From positions 574,716-638,715 of the forward strand of contig NZ_JAERRB010000004.1 in assembly GCF_016735595.1 (NCBI RefSeq): a stretch of DNA of 64,000 nucleotides, in the 5' to 3' direction. This document shows, in pieces, positions 15,810 through 23,717 of this stretch. Numbering within the stretch: position 1 is the stretch's first letter; the number at the start of each line of letters is the position of its first letter. This DNA is from Chryseolinea lacunae (GTDB lineage: Bacteria > Bacteroidota > Bacteroidia > Cytophagales > Cyclobacteriaceae). The notes beneath the pieces were generated by a model. The model did not search any database. It saw only the letters and a list, made by a program, of their open reading frames with translations, and had not been told where the DNA came from. The position numbers and the translations under genes are program-made.

Positions 15810-16595
15810 ATGGCCATGGTGAATAAGAACCTCAAGTTTCTGCGTACCCAGCAAGGGCTCACGCAAAAGCAGCTCGCCGAAAAGATGGGCTTGAAGCAAG
15901 CCGCCATCGGCGCCTATGAAGAAGAACGGTCCACGCCGCCGCTGGCGTCGTTGCTCGACATCACAAAAATCTTCAACGTGAACCTCGACGCCCTCGTGCG
16001 CCACGACCTCAGCCGCATGCCGGAAAAGGAACGGAAGGCCAACACGCCGTCGAAAGGCAAAGACGTGCTCACCATCACGGTCGACAGTCACAACAAAGAG
16101 AACGTGGAGCTGGTGTCGCAGAAAGCATCGGCCGGCTACCTGGCGGGCTACCAGGATGTGGAGTTTGTGAAAGACCTTCCCAAAATCAGCATGCCCGTGC
16201 TGCCCAAAAACAGGACCTACCGCGCCTTCGAAATCCAGGGCGACTCCATGCTGCCCGTGCAGCCCGGCAGTATCATCTTCGGCGAATACATGGAAGATGT
16301 TGCCTCGGTGAAAAACGGCAAACTCTATATCATCGTCACCAAACAAGACGGCATCGTCTTTAAACGCCTCTTCAACTTCACGGCCGAAGAAGGCAAAGTG
16401 TTGCTGGTGTCCGACAACCGTCAATACGAGCCCTATTCCATCGAAGCCGACGACGTGTTGGAAATCTGGCAGGCCAAAGCATTTTTCTCCAACCAGTTTC
16501 CCGACCCGCAAGGCGCCACGGCCGTGTCTACCGATCATTTGGCCCACACCGTGCTCACGTTGCAGGCGGAGATTCAGAAGTTGAAAAAGAAATGA
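15810..16595 (+). CDS. LexA-like XRE-S24 transcriptional repressor
   Basis: 261 aa from the ATG at 15810; the open frame extends further upstream but has no domain there. An N-terminal XRE helix-turn-helix (about 8-62: LRTQQGLTQKQLAEKMG) is joined to a C-terminal S24 autopeptidase. The autoproteolysis elements are all visible: an Ala-Gly bond in KASAGY (108-109), Ser146 in GDSML and Lys185 in VFKRL, spaced as in LexA and lambda CI. DNA damage would trigger RecA-aided self-cleavage and derepress targets. The divergent dinB with twin palindromes is the obvious target. A helical tail (TVLTLQAEIQKLKKK) is unusual. The regulator role is strong; the target assignment is inferred. Confidence 0.88.
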   Translation: MAMVNKNLKFLRTQQGLTQKQLAEKMGLKQAAIGAYEEERSTPPLASLLDITKIFNVNLDALVRHDLSRMPEKERKANTPSKGKDVLTITVDSHNKENVELVSQKASAGYLAGYQDVEFVKDLPKISMPVLPKNRTYRAFEIQGDSMLPVQPGSIIFGEYMEDVASVKNGKLYIIVTKQDGIVFKRLFNFTAEEGKVLLVSDNRQYEPYSIEADDVLEIWQAKAFFSNQFPDPQGATAVSTDHLAHTVLTLQAEIQKLKKK

Positions 16596-16698
16596 AGTGA
16601 GCGTTGCCGATGGGTGTTCACATGGCGTCAGCAAAGATGAACCACCGCTAATTGAATTTCGCACTGCCACAAATTCATCCGTAAAGAAAAGGAATGCC

Positions 16699-17952
16699 AT
16701 GCAACGAATATTTTTTCACGGTGTCCTGTTTCTGGCGCTCATGCAGCAACACGCCATGGCGCAATCCGGGCCGAAAGAACTTTTCCCCTCCAGCATCACC
16801 CCGCTCAATTTTAGCCGCGAAGGCGAACAGCAATTTGAACGCGACAAACAAACCTTTCTGCGCATATCCGATAAGTTGCAGGCCGGAACATCGCTACAGG
16901 ATTTGCCGGCCAGCGAGCAAGCGCTTTACAATGCCTGGGACGAAACCAGCGAAGACTATTGGGACATCCTGGGTGGTGGGTGCAGCTGGTATTGTGGCGG
17001 TGGCCCCGAAAAGGTCACGGCCTCGTCGTGGCTAAAACCCCAGGGCGGAAATAGCTACGACGCAAACAATGCTCACGACCTCAACTACAAAACGGCGTGG
17101 GTCGAAGGCGTTGCCGGACCGGGTGTGGGGCAATATCTGCGCTATGCATTTTTGCCCGAGAGTGCGCGCGTAAACGAAATCATTGTGGTGAACGGCTATG
17201 TGAAAGACCAAACCGCCTGGGAGAACAATGCACGTGTGAAAAAATTGAAAGTGCTGCTCAACGACAAACCGCTCGCCATGTTGAATCTGAAAGACCAGCG
17301 GGCCGCACAACACTTCACGGTCGACCCGATTGGAAACAACAACCGCAGCGATTGGGACAAACTGAAATCGGAAAAGGCCTGGACACTCACATTCGAGATT
17401 CAGGAAGTCTATAAGGGACTGAAATATGACGACGCGGCCATCACCGAAATATACTTCGATGGCCTCGATGTGCACTGCTTCGCCAAAGGCACCCGCGTGA
17501 CCATGGCCAACGGCAACACAAAGAACATCGAAACCATCGCACCCGGCGACGTGGTGATGTCGCGCAACGAAGCGGGAGAAATGAAACCCGCCGTGGTCGA
17601 AGAAGTGAAACAGGTGAGCCACCACAACCTGGTGAAGTTCACCTTTGCCGATGGCAACTCCATTGTGGCCACCAAAGACCATCCCTTTCTGTTGAAGGGC
17701 AAAGGCTGGGCATCGCTAAACCCCGGCGCATCGTCGGCCTACCAGGGGTTTGAACACGTTGAGTTGATTACGCTGCACGATGCATTCGAACAATATTCTC
17801 CTGACGGAACACTAACAACAAGCGTGTTAACGAAAATAGAATTTCTGAAAGGGCACTACGACACCTACACCATAACAAAACTAGCGGGCGGCAAAACGTT
17901 TGTCGCGAACGGATGTGTGGTGGGTGTGGAGGCGTTGGCTTCTGACTATTGA
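16699..17952 (+). CDS. Secreted protein with NADase-type glycan-binding (discoidin-like) domain and C-terminal Hint domain
   Basis: 417 aa from the ATG at 16699, preceded by AAGGAA and followed by a signal peptide (FHGVLFLALMQQHAMAQ); the upstream extension of the frame has none. Residues about 90-255 resemble the discoidin-like 'NADase-type glycan-binding' domain (SSWLKPQGG, AHDLNYKTAWVEGVAGPGVG, INEI-type strand, WENNARVKKLKVLLND). From Cys260 (HCFAKGTRVTMANG) runs a Hint domain (Hedgehog/intein fold) with the GDVVMSRNE and KDHPFLLKGKGW blocks, ending NGC at 404-406. Hint domains self-cleave after their N-terminal cysteine. Here it is C-terminal with only 11 residues after it, so cleavage would free the binding domain. 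The function in the envelope is unknown. Confidence 0.7.
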   Translation: MQRIFFHGVLFLALMQQHAMAQSGPKELFPSSITPLNFSREGEQQFERDKQTFLRISDKLQAGTSLQDLPASEQALYNAWDETSEDYWDILGGGCSWYCGGGPEKVTASSWLKPQGGNSYDANNAHDLNYKTAWVEGVAGPGVGQYLRYAFLPESARVNEIIVVNGYVKDQTAWENNARVKKLKVLLNDKPLAMLNLKDQRAAQHFTVDPIGNNNRSDWDKLKSEKAWTLTFEIQEVYKGLKYDDAAITEIYFDGLDVHCFAKGTRVTMANGNTKNIETIAPGDVVMSRNEAGEMKPAVVEEVKQVSHHNLVKFTFADGNSIVATKDHPFLLKGKGWASLNPGASSAYQGFEHVELITLHDAFEQYSPDGTLTTSVLTKIEFLKGHYDTYTITKLAGGKTFVANGCVVGVEALASDY

Positions 17953-17963
17953 GTTCATTCACC

Positions 17964-18476
17964 ATGCACACCATCCGCAACGCACAACCCCACGAGTTCC
18001 CGGAAATCGGAAAGTTGATGATTCACGTCTATTCGCAACTGGAAGGTTTTCCAAAAGAGCACGAGCAACCCAACTATTATAAGATGCTGGCCAACGTTGG
18101 CGAGTTCACCAACAAGCCCGACACCGAACTTCTCGTAGCCGTTTCAGACAATGGCACACTCGCCGGCGCTGTTGTTTATTTTGGCGACATGCAACACTAT
18201 GGCTCCGGTGGCACCGCCACACAAGAAAAAAATGCCGCGGGTTTCCGGCTATTGGCTGTGAGCAACGCTGCGCGTGGCCAGGGCGTGGGCAAACTGCTCA
18301 CCAACACCTGCATTGGCAAAGCAAAAGAAAAACACCTCGGTCAGCTCATCATCCACACCACCAATGCCATGCAAACCGCCTGGAAAATGTATGAGAGCCT
18401 TGGCTTCAAACGATCCATCGATCTCGACTTCATGCAAGGCGAACTTCCTGTTTTTGGGTTTCGACTAATGCTATAG
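17964..18476 (+). CDS. GNAT-family N-acetyltransferase
   Basis: 170 aa. The GNAT fold is shown by the N-terminal IRNAQPHEFPEIGKLMIHVY, the motif A region FRLLAVSNAARGQGVGKLL (acetyl-CoA pyrophosphate loop RGQGVG) and the C-terminal MYESLGFKRSIDLDF. The ATG at 17964 is preferred over a TTG at 17949. It starts 11 bases after the Hint protein gene, so the two may be co-transcribed. Substrate unknown. Confidence 0.88.
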   Translation: MHTIRNAQPHEFPEIGKLMIHVYSQLEGFPKEHEQPNYYKMLANVGEFTNKPDTELLVAVSDNGTLAGAVVYFGDMQHYGSGGTATQEKNAAGFRLLAVSNAARGQGVGKLLTNTCIGKAKEKHLGQLIIHTTNAMQTAWKMYESLGFKRSIDLDFMQGELPVFGFRLML

Positions 18477-18509
18477 GCGAGGCGAAGAAAGCTGGAGTGG
18501 AAAAAAACG

Positions 18510-19265
18510 TCAGGCCCTGGGTTGCAAATATGCGCAGGGAATATTTGGCGGCGTGTAGTCAATGCCATAGGCATGTTTCACCAGCAACGACACCACCGAG
18601 GCCACCGTCTTCTCGTTCCGGTGCACCTGCGGCAACAATCCCATCATGGCATAGCTGATGGGATTCACGGCGGGTATAAACGTTTCCCAGGCATAGCCCT
18701 TCCCCCAAACCAAACCCTTCACCGTCATCGTGAGGTCTGCCTTGTTCTCCAACAGAAAATGGAGCATGCCGGCCGACTGGTGACCGTTCTGGTTCACGGT
18801 GTGGAAAATGGGCGTGTGGCCACCAAAGCCATGCTCGTCAACGCCGGCTTTTGCATTCACGTCGGCACCGCGAGACACCAGCACATTGGCGCAGGCCACG
18901 CTGTTGAATTCGGCGCAGAAGTGAAGTAGCGAGCCGCCGGTTAGTGGCGTGTAGGCATTGTTGAAAAGCGAATATGTTTTTGCAATGCGGGCCGGATCGT
19001 GGTCGATTAATTTTTCAAGCGCGTCAGCATCGTCTGTCAGCACCGATAACAAAGCCTTGTCGTCAAAGTCCAGACCGGCATGAACAAATGCATGCACACA
19101 CGCTGTGAAGCGCGGGCTGCGCGTATACATTTCCAGCAGCGTAGAGAAAAGGGGTTTGCCATCGTGCACTTCGTTGGGGTTTCCGCCTTCGTCGAAATAA
19201 CGGCGTATTCCTTCTACGGAATGCACTTCCATATCGTAAAGCAATTGTACATAAGAAGGCAACAT
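18510..19265 (-). CDS. Ankyrin-repeat protein
   Basis: 251 aa with no signal peptide. Ankyrin-like repeats are visible at about 105-140 (GGSLLHFCAEFNSVACANVL, SRGADVNAKAG) and 145-190 (GHTPIFHTVNQ, MLHFLLENKADLTM), with weaker copies before them (VEGIRRYFDEGGNPNEVHDG). It is probably cytoplasmic and works through protein binding. It is convergent with the GNAT gene and unlike its neighbours in function. Partner unknown. Confidence 0.78.
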   Translation of the reverse strand: MLPSYVQLLYDMEVHSVEGIRRYFDEGGNPNEVHDGKPLFSTLLEMYTRSPRFTACVHAFVHAGLDFDDKALLSVLTDDADALEKLIDHDPARIAKTYSLFNNAYTPLTGGSLLHFCAEFNSVACANVLVSRGADVNAKAGVDEHGFGGHTPIFHTVNQNGHQSAGMLHFLLENKADLTMTVKGLVWGKGYAWETFIPAVNPISYAMMGLLPQVHRNEKTVASVVSLLVKHAYGIDYTPPNIPCAYLQPRA

Positions 19266-19306
19266 GACCAGATGCGATGGGGGTAGTTAAAGGTAGGAAT
19301 AAGTGT

Positions 19307-20041
19307 TTACTTTTTCTCTCCCTTCTTCTTCACTTCTCCGATAATCACGCCCAACGTGCCATCAACTTGTTCAATCTTTTCTGCGGGCAGATACACCTTC
19401 GACACAAAGCCATCCAGGTACAACGCGTTCCGGCATCCGCGTTTTTTGAACCACATCGCGAAGTCATAGAAATTGATTTTTTCTTTCGAGATGGCGAACA
19501 GCATGTTGCCGTTTGGCAGTATGCCCATGCCGTTCCGGATGTTCACGTTTTTTGAACCCTCGCTGAACTTCGGATGAATAGCGCCGTCAATCACCAGCAT
19601 GGGCCCGGATTGGGTTGCGTATTGTATGTCGGGCGTGAGCACAAACTTACTGGTGGTGCACACCACGGCCTGGTGCGCCCGGGTGAGGTAGAAGATGCCG
19701 TTGGGTTGCATATAGAAATTGCCATAACCCGACCGGAGCGTGTCGGTTTTGGCAACCAACTTGCCCCCTTCCACAAACAACCCCTGTGGCAACAAGGCGG
19801 TGGTGAACATGCCGCCGTTCATGGCGAACACCAACTCAAGTCCTGCCGAATCGAGCGACTGTTTCAGTTTGCCGATATTTTGAAAACTGTGTTGATGTTG
19901 GTCTTTCAGAAAAAAGCGAAGGTCGTGCCCTGCCGGATTCACCTCATAGCTCAGGATGGAATTTGTGTCGGTTTCGCGCGGTGGCAAACTTCCGGAAAAG
20001 AAAACGATGGGAGCGAGGAGCAGGCAGATCAGAAATTTCAT
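19307..20041 (-). CDS. Phosphodiester glycosidase-family protein (NAGPA / DUF2233-like)
   Basis: 244 aa from the ATG at 20041, which starts a signal peptide (MKFLICLLLAPIVFFSGS). The core shows FAMNGGMFTTALLPQGLFVEGG, FYMQPNGIFYLT, ATQSGPMLVIDG, RNGMGILPNG and NALYLDGFVSKVY, in the order seen in the NAGPA family. Those enzymes, including YigE-like bacterial proteins, are thought to cleave phosphodiester-linked sugars. An envelope location follows from the signal. The gene is alone, upstream of two tRNA genes on the same strand. Confidence 0.82.
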   Translation of the reverse strand: MKFLICLLLAPIVFFSGSLPPRETDTNSILSYEVNPAGHDLRFFLKDQHQHSFQNIGKLKQSLDSAGLELVFAMNGGMFTTALLPQGLFVEGGKLVAKTDTLRSGYGNFYMQPNGIFYLTRAHQAVVCTTSKFVLTPDIQYATQSGPMLVIDGAIHPKFSEGSKNVNIRNGMGILPNGNMLFAISKEKINFYDFAMWFKKRGCRNALYLDGFVSKVYLPAEKIEQVDGTLGVIIGEVKKKGEKK

Positions 20042-20174
20042 AAACGAAAGATAACAAGAACGGCCTTGTGTCATTTAGTCCCGAGAGAAGAACCCGGCAA
20101 GGGTGAAGGGCAAAAACTTTTGGAAATCGAATTGCCTTTAAAATACAAAAGCCACCCCGGGGGATGGCTCTGTG

Positions 20175-20256
20175 TGCCGAAGGGGGGACTCGAACCCCCA
20201 CAGCTTGCGCCACACGCCCCTGAAACGTGCGTGTCTACCAATTTCACCACTTCGGC
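20175..20256 (-). tRNA. tRNA-Leu (anticodon CAG)
   Basis: 82 bases with acceptor GCCGAAG/CTTCGGC, D arm GTG...CAC, anticodon loop TTCAGGG, a long variable arm and T arm GGGGG-TTCGAGT-CCCCC. The loop reads CAG, decoding CUG. The 3' CCA is not encoded. It is 60 bases downstream of a second tRNA-Leu, so the two are probably processed from one transcript. Confidence 0.93.
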
Positions 20257-20316
20257 AAAAGTGATCTCAATTCCAACATCAGGGATGCTCGTCCGTTTGA
20301 CGAGCGGAATTTTGGG

Positions 20317-20400
20317 TGCCCAGGACTGGACTCGAACCAGCACACCGGTTAAGGCACTACCCCCTCAAAGTAGCGTGTCTACCAATTTCACCACCTGGGC
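20317..20400 (-). tRNA. tRNA-Leu (anticodon GAG)
   Basis: 84 bases with acceptor GCCCAGG/CCTGGGC, a D arm identical to its neighbour's, anticodon loop TTGAGGG, a long class II variable arm and T arm CTGG-TTCGAGT-CCAG. The loop reads GAG, decoding CUC/CUU. It is the upstream member of a tandem leucine pair on the minus strand. Confidence 0.93.
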
Positions 20401-20487
20401 AATTAGCTTGATTGTGTGTGTGTGATGCGTGTGTGTGGTTACGAAGGGCGACAAAAGTAAGAACCTTTTCTGCATTTAGCAAAACCT

Positions 20488-20874
20488 TTATAGAAAACGA
20501 CCCAGGAAAGCGCCGGCCGCCAGCGCTAAAAACCCGGCCACCAGGCTCACCGATGTGTAGAGCACGAACGTGCCCATAAATTTTTGCTCGATAAGATTAA
20601 AATTTTCCCACGCAAACGTCGAAAACGTGGTGAACCCGCCACAAAACCCTGCCCCCAAAAAAAGGCGCCACGATTCCGTGACCCCCGCCTTGCGCGCCGC
20701 CAGCGTGAGCACCAACCCCAAAATGAACGACCCCACCACATTGACCGTGAGGGTGCCATAAGGAAAAATGGAATTGAGCCGGGCGTCGACCTGCCGGGCG
20801 GTCACATAGCGGGCCGCGCTACCCAAGGCACCACCCGCAGCCACGATGAGAATTTTTAGAAGGGAGTCATTCAT
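20488..20874 (-). CDS. crcB: Fluoride ion channel CrcB/Fluc
   Basis: 128 aa from the ATG at 20874; a longer frame adds 16 charged residues that the family lacks. Four hydrophobic helices are present. Family motifs are GGALGSAARYVTAR near the N-terminus, GTLTVNVVGSFILGL, FLGAGFCGGFTTFSTFAWE (the GGxTTFS core) and a final membrane helix. It exports fluoride as an inverted-topology dimer. It is a single gene; I looked upstream for a fluoride riboswitch and did not recognise one. Confidence 0.93.
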   Translation of the reverse strand: MNDSLLKILIVAAGGALGSAARYVTARQVDARLNSIFPYGTLTVNVVGSFILGLVLTLAARKAGVTESWRLFLGAGFCGGFTTFSTFAWENFNLIEQKFMGTFVLYTSVSLVAGFLALAAGAFLGRFL

Positions 20875-21057
20875 AGGCAAACGTCTGATTCGAAGTGAAA
20901 CTTTTGGAACATGAATAGGCATAAGGCCCAGCCCAACCCTGCAATGGTAACACTTTGTCGTATTTTATTCATGTAAAAATTTTTTGCTCCCGGAAACGGA
21001 AACCCGTGGCTTTCGGGTTATAAGGATAACAAACTGTTGGGAGGAAATAGATGAAAG

Positions 21058-21129
21058 AGCCGAGGATGGGAATTGAACCCACGACCTGCTGATTACGAAT
21101 CAGCTGCTCTACCCCTGAGCTACCTCGGC
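21058..21129 (-). tRNA. tRNA-Thr (anticodon CGT)
   Basis: 72 bases with acceptor GCCGAGG/CCTCGGC, D arm GCTC...GAGC, anticodon stem GCTGA/TCAGC around loop TTCGTAA, and T arm GTGGG-TTCAATT-CCCAT. The loop reads CGT, decoding ACG. The 3' CCA is not encoded. Confidence 0.93.
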
Positions 21130-21217
21130 AAAGATTTGAGTAAAAATAATCGATGGAAATTCACCATCGCTATCAAATCCCGCTTCGTACATCGTAAATT
21201 ACTAAATTGTCGCAATT

Positions 21218-21664
21218 ATGCTGTCTAAGAAATGTAAATACGCCATTCACGCCCTGGTCCACATGGCCAAGGAGCCTGAAAAAAAGTTTCTGATAAAGGA
21301 CATCTCGGAAGCCTGTAACATCCCCAAAAAATTTCTCGAAGCCATTCTGCTGGAGCTGAAGCGCGCAGGAGTGCTGGGCAGCAAGCAGGGCAAGGGTGGA
21401 GGTTATTTTCTGCGGAGCAATCCCGCCGAGGTTAACCTGGCCGACGTGGTGCGCATGTTCGATGGGGCCATCGCCCTGGTGTCGTGTGCCACCCACAAAT
21501 TCTACGAGCCCTGCGCCGAATGCGAAGACGAGGCAACCTGCGCCATTCACCACGCGTTCGTGGAAATACGCAACTCTACCGTAGACCTCCTTTCCGGCGA
21601 CACCATTGAGGGACTGGCCAAGAGGGAGTTGAAGATGAAGGCCAAGAAAAAAGCCAAAGCCTGA
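21218..21664 (+). CDS. Rrf2-family transcriptional regulator
   Basis: 148 aa. The winged-helix start MLSKKCKYAIHALVHMA and the recognition segment NIPKKFLEAILLELKRAGVL, with GSKQGKGGGYFL, are diagnostic of Rrf2/IscR-type regulators. Four cysteines (90, 99, 102, 108) lie in the usual cluster-ligand region, more than the three of IscR, so an iron-sulfur cluster is likely. The C-terminus is lysine-rich. It precedes a peroxiredoxin gene on the same strand by 157 bases and probably senses redox or iron-sulfur status for it. The target is inferred. Confidence 0.88.
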   Translation: MLSKKCKYAIHALVHMAKEPEKKFLIKDISEACNIPKKFLEAILLELKRAGVLGSKQGKGGGYFLRSNPAEVNLADVVRMFDGAIALVSCATHKFYEPCAECEDEATCAIHHAFVEIRNSTVDLLSGDTIEGLAKRELKMKAKKKAKA

Positions 21665-21821
21665 AACTTTTAAGCCCGGGATTACTTTATATAATCTTTG
21701 CGCTTATTTTCGCTGAAACTCTATATAATCAATAGGCTTTGAGTAATTTAGAGCTCTCCAGGAAAACGATCATCAGAAAAAACTATAACTAACCAATTGT
21801 TCAACTCAAAATTTTCAATTT

Positions 21822-22457
21822 ATGTCGATCAGATTAGGAGACATCGCCCCTGACTTTACCGCCGAAACCACAGAAGGCACCATCAATTTTCACGAATGGC
21901 TGGGAAACAGCTGGGGCGTTTTGTTTTCGCACCCCGCCGATTTCACCCCGGTGTGCACCACCGAACTTGGCGCCGTTGCTAAACTGCGCTCGGAGTTCGA
22001 CAAACGCAACGTGAAAGTGGTGGCCATTAGCGCCGACCCGCTCGAGTCGCACAACCGCTGGATTGGCGACATCAACGAAACGCAAAAAACCGTGGTGAAC
22101 TATCCCCTCATTGCCGATCCCGAATTTAAAGTGGCAAACCTCTATGGCATGATCCACCCCAACGTGACCGACAAATTCACCGTGCGTTCGGTGTTTGTGA
22201 TCGGCCCCGACAAAAAGGTGAAACTCACCATTACTTATCCGGCCTCTACCGGCCGCAATTTCGACGAGATCCTCCGCGTTATCGACAGCCTCCAACTCAC
22301 CGCCAGCTACAGCGTGGCAACACCTGCCAACTGGAAACAGGGCGAAGACGTGATCATTACCGCCGCCGTGAAAGACGAAGACATCGCCGCGAAATTCCCC
22401 AAAGGTCACACCCGCGTGAAGCCTTACTTGAGAACCACACCGCAGCCCAACCTCTAA
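21822..22457 (+). CDS. 1-Cys peroxiredoxin (Prx6-type)
   Basis: 211 aa. The N-terminal thioredoxin fold has LGDIAPDFTAETTEG and the peroxidatic site PADFTPVCTTE with Cys45. The C-terminal domain (ANWKQGEDVIITAAVKDED, HTRVKPYLRTTPQP) is typical of the Prx6/AhpC-like 1-Cys class. It reduces hydrogen peroxide and alkyl hydroperoxides in the cytoplasm. It lies directly after an Rrf2 regulator and ends in a strong terminator, so it is a single-gene transcript. Confidence 0.93.
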   Translation: MSIRLGDIAPDFTAETTEGTINFHEWLGNSWGVLFSHPADFTPVCTTELGAVAKLRSEFDKRNVKVVAISADPLESHNRWIGDINETQKTVVNYPLIADPEFKVANLYGMIHPNVTDKFTVRSVFVIGPDKKVKLTITYPASTGRNFDEILRVIDSLQLTASYSVATPANWKQGEDVIITAAVKDEDIAAKFPKGHTRVKPYLRTTPQPNL

Positions 22458-22483
22458 CACAGGCCTGCACACAACAAGCATAC

Positions 22484-22520
22484 AAGCCCTCTCCGACAAC
22501 ATCGGGGAGGGCTTATTTTT
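22484..22520 (+). terminator. Rho-independent terminator after the peroxiredoxin gene
   Basis: AAGCCCTCTCCGA and TCGGGGAGGGCTT form a 13-bp stem with one G-T pair around CAACA, followed by ATTTTTT. It lies 26 bases after the peroxiredoxin stop. Confidence 0.9.
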
Positions 22521-22628
22521 TGGTTCGGATTCCAACGGCCCACACCTCGCGCAGCCATTTCGACACTTCGCTTAAATCGCCACGACCCGGTGATGCCAAG
22601 CCCCGTATCTTTTCTTGAAAAAGAACGC

Positions 22629-23717
22629 ATGAAGGCCGCATCCATTTTTCTTGCCATGTTAATGCTCGCCGCCTGTGGCCCGAAAGGGCAGGAACAGACC
22701 CCGCGCCTCAAGCCCGCGATGGAGGCCGTCTACGCCTCCGGCTATGTGGTGGCGCAGGATGAGTATGAGGTGTTTGCGCAGGCAGAAGGCTACCTGTCGG
22801 AGAAGCTTGTGGACGATGGTGCCGAAGTGAAACGCGGCGACGCGTTGTTCATTCTCGAAGCCGATCAGCAATCGGCACGCTTCCGGCTGGCAAAAGAAAA
22901 CTACGCCATGGCCCGCCAAAACTATCGCGACGGCTCACCCGCCCTCAACGAAGCAAAGGCCGCCTTCGATGCATCGCGCACCAAGCTGAAGTTCGACTCC
23001 ATAAACTTTGTGCGCTTCACCAACCTGTGGAAGAGCCGTGCCACCTCACAGGCCGAACTCGACCGCATGAAGTTGTTATACGACAATGCATCGGCCGATT
23101 ATGCCGCACAAAAAAATCGCTATGCCAACCTGTTGAACCGCCTCTACCTCGAAGAACAAAATGCAAAAAGCCAACTGGAAATTGCCGGCGACGAAAGCAG
23201 CCGCTATGTGGTGCGCAGCCAGGTGGATGGCAAGGTGTTTAAAACACTAAAAGAAAAAGGCGAACTTGTTCGGCGCGGCGAAGTGGTGGCGGTGGTGGGA
23301 AACGATCGTAATTTTTACCTCCAGCTGAATGTAGACGAACTCGACGCTCACCGCTTGCGCACGGGCCAGGCCATGCTGGTGAAAGTGGATGCTTATCCCG
23401 ATCAGGTTTTTCATGCCGTGGTTTCTAAAGTATATCCCTTCATCAACAAACAACAGCAGTCCGTTCGTGTAGACGCTGCGTTGCAGGATACATTGCCGGG
23501 CGAATTTTCGGGGCTGGCCCTGGAAGCGAACATCATCGTGGCACAAAAAGCACGCGCTCTCGTTATTCCCAAAAGCGCATTGCTGCCGGGCGATTCTGTG
23601 TTGGTGAAAACCGACCGTGGCACAAAAAAGATCGCCATCCGAAAAGGCATCGAAACACTGGACGAGGTGGAGGTGTTGAGCGGCATAGATAGCACAACTG
23701 TTTTCATAACGCCATGA
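22629..23717 (+). CDS. Efflux periplasmic adaptor lipoprotein (HlyD/MacA-like)
   Basis: 362 aa from the ATG at 22629, which gives a lipoprotein signal (FLAMLMLAACG); the earlier ATG lacks one. The layout is that of a membrane-fusion protein: a biotinyl-lipoyl hairpin half (GYVVAQDEYEVFAQAEGYL), a coiled coil at about 85-195, the second lipoyl half (SSRYVVRSQVDGKVFKTLKEKGELVRRG) and beta-barrel (RNFYLQLNVDELDAHRLRTG, ALVIPKSALLPGD). It bridges an inner-membrane transporter to the outer membrane. Its stop overlaps the permease start by 4 bases. Confidence 0.88.
   Translation: MKAASIFLAMLMLAACGPKGQEQTPRLKPAMEAVYASGYVVAQDEYEVFAQAEGYLSEKLVDDGAEVKRGDALFILEADQQSARFRLAKENYAMARQNYRDGSPALNEAKAAFDASRTKLKFDSINFVRFTNLWKSRATSQAELDRMKLLYDNASADYAAQKNRYANLLNRLYLEEQNAKSQLEIAGDESSRYVVRSQVDGKVFKTLKEKGELVRRGEVVAVVGNDRNFYLQLNVDELDAHRLRTGQAMLVKVDAYPDQVFHAVVSKVYPFINKQQQSVRVDAALQDTLPGEFSGLALEANIIVAQKARALVIPKSALLPGDSVLVKTDRGTKKIAIRKGIETLDEVEVLSGIDSTTVFITP

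Noticed and set aside
20875..21057. Fluoride riboswitch before crcB
   Set aside because: No sequence matching the conserved core was recognised on the minus strand.
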